A stretch of 64,000 bases of DNA, from contig NZ_JAAIKO010000004.1 of assembly GCF_016107395.1 (NCBI RefSeq), forward strand, positions 1 through 64,000, read 5' to 3'. Origin of the DNA: Streptomyces fildesensis. GTDB lineage: Bacteria > Actinomycetota > Actinomycetes > Streptomycetales > Streptomycetaceae. This document shows positions 26,764-35,040 of this stretch, one piece after another. The position numbers were made by a program, and so were the translations under genes. The stretch's first letter is position 1, and the number at the start of each line of letters is the position of its first letter. The notes beneath the pieces are model-generated. The model made no database searches. It was not told the origin of the DNA and saw only the letters and a program-made list of their open reading frames with translations.

Positions 26764-27618
26764 GTGAAACTGCTGCGTGTCGGACCCGCCGGAGCGGAAG
26801 CTCCGGCCCTGCTGGACGGCGACGGAATCCTGCGCGACCTGTCCGGCGTCGTGCCCGACATCGACGGCGCCCTCCTCGCCGACGATGCCGCGCTCGCGCG
26901 GATAGCCGCGGCCGCGGCGGACGGATCCCTGCCCCGGCTGGACGCCGCCCTGCGCGTCGGCCCGCCGCTCGCCCGCATCGGCAAGATCGTCTGCATCGGT
27001 CTCAACTACCACGACCACGCGGCGGAGACCGGCGCAGCGATCCCGGCCGAGCCGATCGTCTTCATGAAGGCCCCGGACACGGTCGTCGGTCCCGACGACA
27101 CCGTCCTGGTGCCGCGCGGCAGCGTGAAGACCGACTGGGAGGTCGAGCTCGCCATCGTCATCGGCCGCGAGCTCCGGTACGCCGCGTCCCACGAGGAAGC
27201 GCTGGCCGCGGTGGCCGGCTACGCCCTCTCCCACGACGTCTCGGAGCGCGAGTTCCAGATCGAGCGCGGCGGCCAGTGGGACAAGGGCAAGAACTGCGAG
27301 ACCTTCAACCCCATCGGCCCCTGGTTCGTCACCGCCGACGAAGTCCCCGACCCCCAGGCCCTGGGCCTGCGCCTCTGGGTCAACGGCGAACCGAAGCAGG
27401 CCGGTTCCACCGCGGACCAGATCTTCCCGGTGGCAGAGGTCGTCCGCTACCTGAGCCAGTTCATGGCGCTGTACCCGGGCGACGTGATCAACACGGGGAC
27501 ACCGGCGGGGGTGGCGATGGGCCAGCCGGATCCCAAGCCGTATTTGAGGGCGGGGGATGTGGTGGAACTGGAGATCGACGGCTTGGGCCGCCAACGCCAG
27601 GTCCTGGCGGACGCGTAA
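26764..27618 (+). CDS. Fumarylacetoacetate hydrolase-family protein
   Basis: 284 residues with the FAH fold. IGKIVCIGLNYHDHAAE opens the catalytic domain, and VKTDWEVELAIVIG holds metal-ligand acidic residues, with GDVINTGTPAGV near the end. Members hydrolyse or decarboxylate beta-diketo acids in aromatic breakdown (2-hydroxyhepta-2,4-diene-1,7-dioate isomerase type). Context gives no pathway. GTG at 26764 follows AGGAG. Confidence 0.9.
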   Translation: MKLLRVGPAGAEAPALLDGDGILRDLSGVVPDIDGALLADDAALARIAAAAADGSLPRLDAALRVGPPLARIGKIVCIGLNYHDHAAETGAAIPAEPIVFMKAPDTVVGPDDTVLVPRGSVKTDWEVELAIVIGRELRYAASHEEALAAVAGYALSHDVSEREFQIERGGQWDKGKNCETFNPIGPWFVTADEVPDPQALGLRLWVNGEPKQAGSTADQIFPVAEVVRYLSQFMALYPGDVINTGTPAGVAMGQPDPKPYLRAGDVVELEIDGLGRQRQVLADA

Positions 27619-27661
27619 CGCCTGCCGGCGGGGGTGCGGGTACGGGTACGCCGGCCGGCGT

Positions 27662-27960
27662 GGGTGCGGGTACGTCGGCGCCCGCAGCGCCGTTGCGCCT
27701 GCGGCGGGCTTTCGCCCACCCACGCGCCCTTGTGCCCTCCGGCACGGGGTGCGGCCCGCGCGGGCCGGTTTGTGCCTGCGGCGGGGGTGCGGGTACGTCG
27801 GCGCCCGCGCCACCGTTGCGCCTGCGGCGGGCTTTCGCCCACCCACGCGCCCTTGTGCCCTCCGGCACGGGGTGCGGCCCGCGCGGGCCGGTTTGTGCCT
27901 GCGGCGGGGGTGCGGGTACGTCGGCGCCCGCGCCACCGTTGCGCCCGCGGCGGGCTTTCT
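27662..27960. repeat. 123-bp tandem repeat, two full units and a partial third
   Basis: The unit begins GGGTGCGGGTACGTCGGCGC and recurs at 27662, 27785 and 27908 with few differences. The last copy breaks off after about 50 bases. Inside each full unit is the palindrome CGGCCCGCGCGGGCCG. The unit is a multiple of three, which opens spurious reading frames in several directions. Confidence 0.9.
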
Positions 27961-28216
27961 CCACCCACCCGCCCAATGCCGTCACAGATGCACGCGCGTC
28001 GGCACCCGCGGACGTGAGGGGGCGGGGCCGGAGGGTCGGGGACGGATGCGCGGCGTCGGCACCGCGGGCGTATGGGGGGACGGGAGACCGATGTGCGTGC
28101 GTCGGCACCCCTGGGGGAGGGCGGGGGACGGATGCAGGCGTGTTGGCACCCGCTGCGCCCCCGCGCCGGGCGTTGCCCACGACTCGCTCTCCCGCGGACG
28201 GGTGTCCGTGACGGGA

Positions 28217-28350
28217 GGGGGACGGGGCCGCAGGGGGAGGGGTCCGAAATGCTGCCGTGTATGTGTGAGCCGCTGGGGGCACCCCCGGCCGAAGGTTGGG
28301 GGATCGTAAATATACGATTTCGGACCCCTCCCCCGGAGGGCCCGGCCCCC
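28217..28350. repeat. Long inverted repeat between convergent genes
   Basis: The inner arms 28233-28250 and 28317-28334 are perfectly complementary over 18 bases (GGGGGAGGGGTCCGAAAT). Less perfect pairing extends the arms to about 34 bases. The 66-base loop contains smaller dyads (TCGTA...TACGA and TGGGGGCACCCCCGG). It could act as a two-way terminator. Confidence 0.75.
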
Positions 28351-28374
28351 GACCGACCCACGACGAACCGCCCG

Positions 28375-28845
28375 CTACCCCCGCACCATGCGCGACAACG
28401 CCTCCACCACCAGCGCATGATCCTCCGACTGCGGCAACCCCGACACCGCCGCCGTCCCGACGATCCCCACCCCCGCCACACGCAGCGGCACCGCGCCCCC
28501 GTGGGCGGCGTACAGGTCCGGGTCCAGGCGGGAGGATTCCTCGAAGGTGGTGCCCTTGGCGCGGAAGCGGGCGCCGACGAGGTACGACGACGCGCCGTAG
28601 CGCTCCGCGACGCGGGACTTGCGGGCGAGCCAGGCGTCGTTGTCCGGGGAGGTGCCGTCCAGCGCGTAGTGGAAGAGTTGCTGGCTACCGCGACGGATGT
28701 CGATCGTCACGGGGGCGTTGCGCTCCCGCGCCAGCTCCACCAGCAGCGACCCCAGCCGCCACGCGTCGTCGTTGCTGAACCCCTGAAGGACGAGGTCGCG
28801 TTCCTGCGCTTCGAGCTCAGCGACGAGATCACTGGGAGTGCTCAT
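28375..28845 (-). CDS. UPF0303 / GlcG-HbpS-fold protein
   Basis: 156 residues. NAPVTIDIRRGSQQLFHYALDGTSPDNDAWLARKSRVAERYG and the C-terminal HGGAVPLRVAGVGIVGTAAVSGLPQSEDHALVVEAL fit the UPF0303 branch of the heme-degrading/GlcG-like fold. Function is not established. Its start overlaps the oxidoreductase stop (ATGA at 28842-28845), so the two are translated together. Confidence 0.85.
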   Translation of the reverse strand: MSTPSDLVAELEAQERDLVLQGFSNDDAWRLGSLLVELARERNAPVTIDIRRGSQQLFHYALDGTSPDNDAWLARKSRVAERYGASSYLVGARFRAKGTTFEESSRLDPDLYAAHGGAVPLRVAGVGIVGTAAVSGLPQSEDHALVVEALSRMVRG

Positions 28846-29918
28846 GAGCGCGCCTCCAGTTCCACCGTGCGGCCCTCGCGGGCGGAGAGCCGGGCCGCCT
28901 CCAGGACTTCGAGGGCGGCGGCCGCCTCCAGGGCGGTGACCGGCGGGGCCGAACCGTCGCGGAGGGCCGCGGCGACCGCCGCGTAGTAGGCGGGGTAGTC
29001 GCCCGGCAGGGTCGGGACGGGGCGAACGGAGTCGCCGGCCCCGAGGGTGCCCCAGTCGGACTCCGGCTCGACGCCCCAGTCGCCGTCGGCGGTGCCGGGC
29101 CGCAGGCCGTCGCGGAGGGCGGCCTCCTGCGGGTCGAGGCCGTACTTGACGTAGCCGGCGGTGCTGCCGAGTGCCCGGAAGCGGGGGCCGAGCTGGGCGG
29201 TGGTGGCGCTGGCCCACAGGTGGGAGCGGACGCCGCCGGCGTGGGTGATCGCGATGAACGTGTCGTCGTCGACCTCGGCGCCGGGGCGGCGGACGTCGGA
29301 CTCGGCGTAGACGCGGACGGCCGGGCCGAAGAGCGTCAGGGCCTGGTCGACGAGGTGGCTGCCGAGGTCGTAGAGGAGCCCGCCGATCTCGGCGGGGTCG
29401 CCCGACTCGCGCCAGCCGCCCTTGGGCTGCGGCCGCCACCGCTCGAAGCGGGACTCGAAGCGCTGCACGGTGCCGAGCTCGCCGCTGTCCACGAGGTGGC
29501 GCAGGGTGCGGAAGTCGTTGTCCCAGCGGCGGTTCTGGAAGACGGAGAGCAGCAGGCCGCGGTCCTTGGCGAGGGCGGCCAGTTCGTAGGCCTCGGCGGC
29601 GGTGCCGGCGAGCGGCTTGTCGACGACGACGGGCACCCCGGCCTGGAGGGCGGCGGTCGCGAGCGGCACGTGGGTGCGGTTGGGGGAGGCGAGCACCACG
29701 AGGTCGACGGGGTCGCCGGTCCACAGTTCGTCGGGGGAGGCGGCGAACCGGACGTCGGGGTGCTCGGCGCGGGCCTGCTCGCGGCGCTCGGGGTTCGAGG
29801 TGACGACCGTGTCGAGGACCAGGCCGTCGGTGGCGGCGATGAGCGGGGCGTGGAAGACGGAGCCGGCCAGGCCGTAGCCGACCAGTCCGACGCGGAGGGG
29901 GGTGGCGGGACTACTCAT
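28842..29918 (-). CDS. Gfo/Idh/MocA-family NAD(P)-dependent oxidoreductase
   Basis: 358 residues. The N-terminal Rossmann domain opens RVGLVGYGLAGSVFHAPLI. DKPLAGTAAEAYELAALA contains the conserved catalytic EKP-type lysine, and GGLLYDLGSHLVDQAL carries the aspartate/histidine pair. Typical substrates are sugars or inositols; the divergent ROK repressor suggests a sugar. ATG at 29918 is chosen; a TTG at 29954 in frame would run through the operator. Confidence 0.88.
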   Translation of the reverse strand: MSSPATPLRVGLVGYGLAGSVFHAPLIAATDGLVLDTVVTSNPERREQARAEHPDVRFAASPDELWTGDPVDLVVLASPNRTHVPLATAALQAGVPVVVDKPLAGTAAEAYELAALAKDRGLLLSVFQNRRWDNDFRTLRHLVDSGELGTVQRFESRFERWRPQPKGGWRESGDPAEIGGLLYDLGSHLVDQALTLFGPAVRVYAESDVRRPGAEVDDDTFIAITHAGGVRSHLWASATTAQLGPRFRALGSTAGYVKYGLDPQEAALRDGLRPGTADGDWGVEPESDWGTLGAGDSVRPVPTLPGDYPAYYAAVAAALRDGSAPPVTALEAAAALEVLEAARLSAREGRTVELEARS

Positions 29919-29931
29919 GCCCTCCACTTTC

Positions 29932-29944
29932 GCAACAGTGTTGC
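29932..29944. promoter_or_regulatory. Candidate ROK operator in the divergent promoter
   Basis: GCAACAGTGTTGC is a perfect 13-base dyad, midway between the two divergent starts (14 and 30 bases away). The position suggests that the ROK protein represses both genes. Confidence 0.6.
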
Positions 29945-29974
29945 CAAAGAGCAAGCACCGGGGACAATGGAGGG

Positions 29975-31069
29975 GTGAACAGGGGAATCTCAGGGGCGAA
30001 TCTGCCCGCGCTGCGGCACCACAACGCCGCTCTGGTGCTCGATCTGCTGCGCGCCGCCACCCGGCACGGGACCGGCGGCATCAGCCGGCTGGAGCTCGCC
30101 GAGCGCACCGGGCTCACCCCGCAGGCGGTCAGCAAGATCACCGCGCGGCTGCGGGCCGAGGGGCTGGCCGAGGAGTCGGGGCGGCAGGCGTCGACCGGCG
30201 GCAAGCCGCGGACCGAGCTGCGGCTGGTGCGCCGGGCGCGGTACGCGGCCGGGGTGCATCTGGACCGTGACGAGCTGACCGTCGTCCTCGCCGACCTGTC
30301 GGGCGAGCGGATGCGGGCCCGCACCTCCCGGCTCGACTTCGGCCGCCCCGCCGGGGAGGTGCTGGAGGCGGTGGCGCGCGAGGTGCGGGCGCTGGACGCC
30401 GGCCCCGCCATCCTCGGCGTCGGCGTCGCGGCTCCCGGGCCGCTCGACCACGCCTCGGGCGTCCTGCACCGTGTCACCGGCTTCCCGGACTGGGACGGCT
30501 TCCCGCTGCGCGACGCGCTGGAGCGGCGGCTCGGGCTGCGGGTCGTCGTCGACAAGGACACCAACGCGGCGGCGCTCGCGGTCCTCGGCCAGGACGCGGG
30601 GGACGGATCGTTCGCGTATCTGCATCTGGGGACCGGGCTGGGCGCCGGGCTGGTGCTGGACGGCGCCGTCTTCCGCGGCGAGCGCACCGGCGCGGGCGAA
30701 TTCGGGCACCAGGTCGTGCAGTTGGACGGTCCGGTGTGCGGTTGCGGCAACCGCGGCTGCATCGAGGCGATGTGCCTGGCCGCGGTCGACCGCGGTGACT
30801 CGGCGGGCGCCGCGTACCTGCTGGGCGTCGGTGCGGCCAACCTCGTCTCGCTGCTGGACATCGACCGGGTGGTGCTCGGCGGGCGCACCGTACTGGCCGA
30901 CGAGACGCTGTTCCGGCAGGAGGTCGCGGCGGTGCTGACCGAGCGCACGGCTCGTTCCGCGGGGCGCACGGTGCCGGTCTCGGTGGCCCCCGGCGGGACG
31001 CGGGTGGTGGCCGACGGCGCGGCGCTGCTCGTGCTGGCCTCGGTGTTCGGCGGCGCCGCACTCGGCTGA
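29975..31069 (+). CDS. ROK-family transcriptional regulator
   Basis: 364 residues. N-terminal winged helix (LELAERTGLTPQAVSKITARLRAEGL) and C-terminal ROK sugar-kinase-like domain with ATP/sugar motifs GVGVAAPGPLD and LHLGTGLGAGLVLDG. The zinc site CGCGNRGCIEAMC is complete. It is divergent from a sugar-type oxidoreductase with a 13-base dyad between them, so local repression released by a sugar ligand is likely. GTG at 29975 is nearly adjacent to GGAGG, so the start may be slightly different. Confidence 0.9.
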   Translation: MNRGISGANLPALRHHNAALVLDLLRAATRHGTGGISRLELAERTGLTPQAVSKITARLRAEGLAEESGRQASTGGKPRTELRLVRRARYAAGVHLDRDELTVVLADLSGERMRARTSRLDFGRPAGEVLEAVAREVRALDAGPAILGVGVAAPGPLDHASGVLHRVTGFPDWDGFPLRDALERRLGLRVVVDKDTNAAALAVLGQDAGDGSFAYLHLGTGLGAGLVLDGAVFRGERTGAGEFGHQVVQLDGPVCGCGNRGCIEAMCLAAVDRGDSAGAAYLLGVGAANLVSLLDIDRVVLGGRTVLADETLFRQEVAAVLTERTARSAGRTVPVSVAPGGTRVVADGAALLVLASVFGGAALG

Positions 31070-31109
31070 CGGGCAGGCGGACCGCCACTGTTCTGCGAGG
31101 ATCGGTCCC

Positions 31110-31856
31110 GTGACAGATCCACATGCCCCGATCCGGTCCGGCATTCCCGAGCACGGCCGGGTGCCCAAGTACTACGCTGTGAAGACCCGGCTGGAGGCCG
31201 TGCTCGACGAGCTCGGCGAGGGCGGACTGCTGCCGACCGAGCGGGAGTTGGCGGCCACGTTCGAGGTGGCGCGGGAGACCGTGCGGCAGGCGCTGCGCGA
31301 GCTGCTGATCCAGGGCCGGGTGCGGCGCAAGGGGCGGGGCACGGTGGTGGCCGGGCCGAAGCTGGAGCAGCCGCTGTCGCTGGCGAGCTACACCGAGGGC
31401 GTCCGGCGGCAGGGCCGGGTCCCGAGCCGCCATCTGATCACTCTGGAGCGGTTGGCGGCGGACGCGGTGCTGGCGCGCGAGTTGCAGATCGCGGCCGGTG
31501 ACGAGGTCTGGCACATGGAGCGGGTGCTGCTCGCCGACGAGGAACGGGTCGGCCTGGAGAGCACCTATCTGTCGGTGGCCCGACTGCCACACCTGGAACG
31601 GGACTTCGCCCCCGACTCGTCCTTCTACGTGTATCTGCGCGACAAGGCCGGACTGGAACTGATGTCGGCCGACGAGCGGATCGAGACGGTGCTCGCGACG
31701 CCGCGCGAGGCGCTGCTGATCGGTACGCCGCCCGCGCTGCCGATGCTGCTGCTGCACCGGACGAGCCGGGACGGCGGGGGAGTGCCGGTCGAGCGGGTGC
31801 GCTCGCTCTACCGCGGCGACCGGTTCAGTTTCACCACGCAGATGTCCAAGAAGTAG
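31110..31856 (+). CDS. GntR/HutC-family regulator of the phosphonate operon
   Basis: 248 residues. The N-terminal winged helix (LPTERELAATFEVARETVRQALRELLIQGRVRRKGRGTVVA) is followed by a UTRA ligand-binding domain (EVWHMERVLLADEERVGLESTYL). It precedes the aminophosphonate genes on the same strand with a 138-base gap containing a TGGTCTAGACCA-like dyad, so it is probably their repressor, comparable to PhnF of Mycobacterium smegmatis. Confidence 0.88.
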   Translation: MTDPHAPIRSGIPEHGRVPKYYAVKTRLEAVLDELGEGGLLPTERELAATFEVARETVRQALRELLIQGRVRRKGRGTVVAGPKLEQPLSLASYTEGVRRQGRVPSRHLITLERLAADAVLARELQIAAGDEVWHMERVLLADEERVGLESTYLSVARLPHLERDFAPDSSFYVYLRDKAGLELMSADERIETVLATPREALLIGTPPALPMLLLHRTSRDGGGVPVERVRSLYRGDRFSFTTQMSKK

Positions 31857-31905
31857 CCGGGCCGACGGGAGGCTGTGCGAAGGATTTCGATCACGAAACG
31901 GTAAC

Positions 31906-31917
31906 GGGTCTAGTCCA
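31906..31917. promoter_or_regulatory. Candidate GntR operator upstream of the phosphonate operon
   Basis: GGGTCTAGTCCA agrees with the HutC-type palindrome TGGTCTAGACCA at 10 of 12 positions. It lies 78 bases upstream of the first catabolic gene and just after the regulator gene. Confidence 0.5.
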
Positions 31918-31994
31918 AGCGTTGCTGGGCTGTTCACCATCGGTTCATGCATGAGATACGTACGCTTCCGAAGGCCCGAGCACCTTTGGGCCCC

Positions 31995-33113
31995 ATGAGA
32001 GTCCTGATCGTCGGCGCCGGTGCGCTCGGCACGATGCACGCCTGGCAAGCCGTCCACCGCGGCCATGAGGTCGTCCACCTGGAGCGCGAGCGGGAGGCCC
32101 GCGGCGCCTCCGTACGCAACTTCGGCCTGGTGTGGGTCGGTGGCCGGTCGGCCGGCGAGGAGCTGGAGACCGCGCTGCGGGCCCGTGAGCTGTGGGAGGA
32201 CATCGGTGCCCGGGTGCCGGGCACCGGCTTCCGCGCCAACGGCTCGCTCACCGTGGTCCGCACCGCGGCCGAGAAGGCCGTCGTGGACGAGGTCATCGCC
32301 CGCCCCGACGCCGCCGAGCGCGGCTTCAAGTGGCTGGACGCCGCGGCCGCCCGGGACCACAACCCGGCGCTGCGCGGCGACATCACCGGGGCGCTGCTGT
32401 GCGAGCGGGACGCCGCCGTCGAGTCCCGGGTCGCGCTGCCCGCGCTGCGCGAGTACCTGGCGGCGACCGGCCGGTACACGTTCCTCCCCGGCCGCGAGGT
32501 CCGGGAGGTCGGGCCCGGCACGGTCCGCGACGACCACGGCGAGGTGCACCGGGGCGACAGCGTCGTCCTGGCCACCGGGGCCTGGCTGTCCGGGCTGGTG
32601 CGCGAGCTCGCCCCCGAACTGCCGGTCCGCCGGGTGCGGTTGCAGATGGCGCAGACCGATCCGCTCGGCGAGCCGCTGACCACCTCGGTCGCCGACGCCG
32701 ACAGCTTCCGCTACTACCCGGCCTACGAGGGCGACGCGCTCGACGCGCTGCGCGCCGGACAGCCGCAGCCGCCGGTGGCCGCCGCGCACAAGATGCAGCT
32801 GCTGATGGTCCAGCGCCTCGACGGCGGACTGACCATCGGCGACACCCACGAGTACGACGAGACGTTCAACTTCGACGTCGTCGAGGACCCGTACGACCAC
32901 CTGCTGGAGCGGGCCGGGCAGCTGCTCGGCCGGCCGCTGCCGCGCATCAGGCGCCGCTGGGCCGGGGTGTACGCGCAGTGCGTGGACACCGCACATGTGG
33001 TGCACCGGCAGGAAGTACTGGACGGAGTGTGGCTGGTCACCGGGCCCGGCGGGCGCGGCATGACCTGTTCCCCGGCGATCGGTGAGACGACCGCCGACGC
33101 GCTGGGCTGGTGA
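31995..33113 (+). CDS. FAD-dependent oxidoreductase, TIGR03364 type
   Basis: 372-residue DAO-fold flavoenzyme. MRVLIVGAGALGTMHAWQAVHRGHEVVHLERE holds the FAD-binding Rossmann motif, and the C-terminus GVWLVTGPGGRGMTCSPAIGE completes it. The TIGR03364 branch is found with aminophosphonate gene sets, where related enzymes oxidise 2-aminoethylphosphonate derivatives. It is coupled to the HAD gene next to it. An in-frame ATG at 31947 is less likely than 31995, where the family begins. Confidence 0.86.
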   Translation: MRVLIVGAGALGTMHAWQAVHRGHEVVHLEREREARGASVRNFGLVWVGGRSAGEELETALRARELWEDIGARVPGTGFRANGSLTVVRTAAEKAVVDEVIARPDAAERGFKWLDAAAARDHNPALRGDITGALLCERDAAVESRVALPALREYLAATGRYTFLPGREVREVGPGTVRDDHGEVHRGDSVVLATGAWLSGLVRELAPELPVRRVRLQMAQTDPLGEPLTTSVADADSFRYYPAYEGDALDALRAGQPQPPVAAAHKMQLLMVQRLDGGLTIGDTHEYDETFNFDVVEDPYDHLLERAGQLLGRPLPRIRRRWAGVYAQCVDTAHVVHRQEVLDGVWLVTGPGGRGMTCSPAIGETTADALGW

Positions 33114-33121
33114 GGGAAACG

Positions 33122-33895
33122 ATGACCGACAGGACGGACACCATGACGGACGGCAGCATCAAACTGGTCGTGCTCGACATGGCCGGGACCACGGTCGCCG
33201 ACGGCGGGCTCGTGGAACAGGCCTTCTCCCGCGCCGCCGAACGGCTCGGGGTGGAGCCGGGCAGCGACGACCACGCGAAGAAGCTCGACTACGTCCGCGC
33301 GACGATGGGCGAGTCGAAGATCACCGTCTTCCGCGCGCTCTTCGGCGACGAGGACATCGCCCAGCGCGGCAACGCGGCGTTCGAGAGCGCCTACGCGGAA
33401 CTCGTCGACGGCGGCCGCTGCGCGCCGCTGCCCGGCGCCGCCGAGACGATCGGGAAGCTGCGGGACGAGGGCCGCACGGTCGTGCTGACCACCGGCTTCT
33501 CGCGCGTCACCCAGGACGCGATCCTGGACGCGCTCGGCTGGCAGGACATCGCCGACCTCACCCTGTGCCCGGCCGACGCCGGGCGCGGGCGCCCGTTCCC
33601 CGACCTGGTGCTCGCCGCACTGCTGCGCACCGGGGCGGCCGACGACGTACGGGAGATCGCCGTCGCGGGCGACACCTCGTACGACATGCTCTGCGGCCGC
33701 CGCTCCGGCGCCTCGGTGGTCGCCGGCGTGCTGACCGGCGCGCACGACGAGGCCGCGCTGCGCGGCGCCGGGGCGACCCATGTCCTGGCCTCCGTCGCGG
33801 AACTCCCGCGGACGATCACCGGGTTCACCGGGTTCACCGGGTTCGCCGCGGCCGACGGGTTCGGCGCGGCCGCCGGGGCGGGGCAGCAGCGATGA
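33122..33895 (+). CDS. Phosphonatase-like HAD hydrolase (TIGR03351 type)
   Basis: 257 residues. The HAD motif I is VVLDMAGTTV, motif II TTGFSR, and the distal GDTSYDM loop is present. It resembles phosphonoacetaldehyde hydrolase but has VRATMGESKITVFRALF where true PhnX has its Schiff-base lysine in the cap, so the substrate probably differs. GTG at 33110 overlapping the upstream stop is an alternative start. The 3' end contains 9-bp repeats (TTCACCGGG) coding for TGFTGFTGF. Confidence 0.82.
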   Translation: MTDRTDTMTDGSIKLVVLDMAGTTVADGGLVEQAFSRAAERLGVEPGSDDHAKKLDYVRATMGESKITVFRALFGDEDIAQRGNAAFESAYAELVDGGRCAPLPGAAETIGKLRDEGRTVVLTTGFSRVTQDAILDALGWQDIADLTLCPADAGRGRPFPDLVLAALLRTGAADDVREIAVAGDTSYDMLCGRRSGASVVAGVLTGAHDEAALRGAGATHVLASVAELPRTITGFTGFTGFAAADGFGAAAGAGQQR

Positions 33896-35040
33896 GTACG
33901 GAGCCGGGCGGGCCCGAGGCGGTCCCGACGTCGCGCGCGGTGCGCAGCGGCATTCGTTTCGACCACGTGAGCGTCACGTACGGGGACCTGACGGTGCTCG
34001 ACGCGCTCGACCTCACCGTCGAGCCGGGCGAGGTCCTCGCCCTCCTCGGCCCGTCCGGCTCCGGCAAGACCACCGCGCTGCGGGCGGTCGCCGGCTTCGT
34101 GCGGCCGTCCGGCGGGCGGGTGCTGATCGGCGGGCAGGACGTCACCGATCTGCCGCCGCACCGGCGCGGCATCGGGATGGTCGTCCAGCAGTACGCCCTC
34201 TTCCCGCACCTGCGCGTCGACCAGAACGTCGCGTTCGGCCTCAAGGCGCAGCGCACGCCACGCGCCGCGATACCCGGCCGGGTCGCGGAAGCGCTGGAGA
34301 TGACGGGGATGGCCGGCTACGCCCGGCGCTATCCGCGCGAACTCTCCGGCGGTCAGCAGCAGCGCGTCGCGATCGCCCGCGCACTGGCCATCCGGCCCGG
34401 CGTCCTGCTGCTCGACGAGCCGCTGTCGGCGCTCGACGCGCAGCTGCGCTCGGGCATGCTCGCCGAGCTGGCGCGGCTGCACCGCGAACTGCCCGACGTC
34501 TCCATCCTGTACGTCACCCACGACCAGATCGAGGCGCTCACCCTCGCCGACCGGATCGCGGTCATGGACAAGGCGCGGCTGCAGGACTGCGGCACCCCGC
34601 AGGACCTCTACCGCCGCCCGCGCACCGAGTTCACCGCCTCCTTCGTCGGCAGCGCGAACCTGCTGCCGGTCCGGGTCGCGGGGGAGGGGGCGCTGCACTT
34701 CGGCGACGCGGTGGTGCGCGCCGCCGAGCTCCCGAAGGGCGCGGTCGAGGGTGCCGAGGCCACGATGTGCGTCCGCCCGCACGCCCTGCGGCTGGCCGCA
34801 GCGGGAGCGGCCGGCGGCGCGGCCAACTCGCTGCGCGGCACGGTGACGGGCGTGCAGTGGCGCGGTTCGACCCACCGGCTGCTCGTCGACGCCGGCGGCC
34901 ACGAGATCCGCGCGGACGTCGGCGACCTGCGGCAGCCGCCTGCGGTCGGGGCGACGGTGACGCTCGCCTTCGACCCCGAGGACACGGTGCTCCTGCCGGC
35001 CGGTGTCGGCACGGAGCGACCGCTCCTGGAGCGGGTATGA
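33892..35040 (+). CDS. Aminophosphonate-type ABC importer, ATP-binding protein
   Basis: 382 residues. Walker A GPSGSGKTT, signature LSGGQQQR, Walker B LLLDEPLSALD and switch THD are present, with a C-terminal TOBE domain (around 290-380) typical of iron/polyamine/phosphonate importers (PhnT-like). It starts within the HAD stop (ATGA) and ends within the permease start (ATGA), so three genes are tightly coupled. Confidence 0.92.
   Translation: MSTEPGGPEAVPTSRAVRSGIRFDHVSVTYGDLTVLDALDLTVEPGEVLALLGPSGSGKTTALRAVAGFVRPSGGRVLIGGQDVTDLPPHRRGIGMVVQQYALFPHLRVDQNVAFGLKAQRTPRAAIPGRVAEALEMTGMAGYARRYPRELSGGQQQRVAIARALAIRPGVLLLDEPLSALDAQLRSGMLAELARLHRELPDVSILYVTHDQIEALTLADRIAVMDKARLQDCGTPQDLYRRPRTEFTASFVGSANLLPVRVAGEGALHFGDAVVRAAELPKGAVEGAEATMCVRPHALRLAAAGAAGGAANSLRGTVTGVQWRGSTHRLLVDAGGHEIRADVGDLRQPPAVGATVTLAFDPEDTVLLPAGVGTERPLLERV

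Larger units (their letters stand above)
27619..28374. other. Non-coding, repeat-rich region of 756 bases
   Basis: The left part is the 123-bp tandem array. The middle (27983-28170) has looser repeats built on GATG...CGTCGGCACC at irregular 42-56-base spacing. The right part is a large inverted repeat. Frames across it are long only because the sequence is about 75-80% GC and the repeat unit is a multiple of three; none looks coding. Confidence 0.7.

Noticed and set aside
27662-27960. CRISPR-like array
   Set aside because: Units are 123 bp and directly adjacent, with no spacers and no cas genes.
27557-28309. Reading frames across the 123-bp repeats encoding 41-residue repeat proteins
   Set aside because: Several overlapping frames on both strands are open because the unit is a multiple of three. 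None has a ribosome site or normal composition.
33122-33895. Naming the HAD gene phnX (phosphonoacetaldehyde hydrolase)
   Set aside because: The cap-domain lysine region of true PhnX is not present, so only a phosphonatase-like label is supported.
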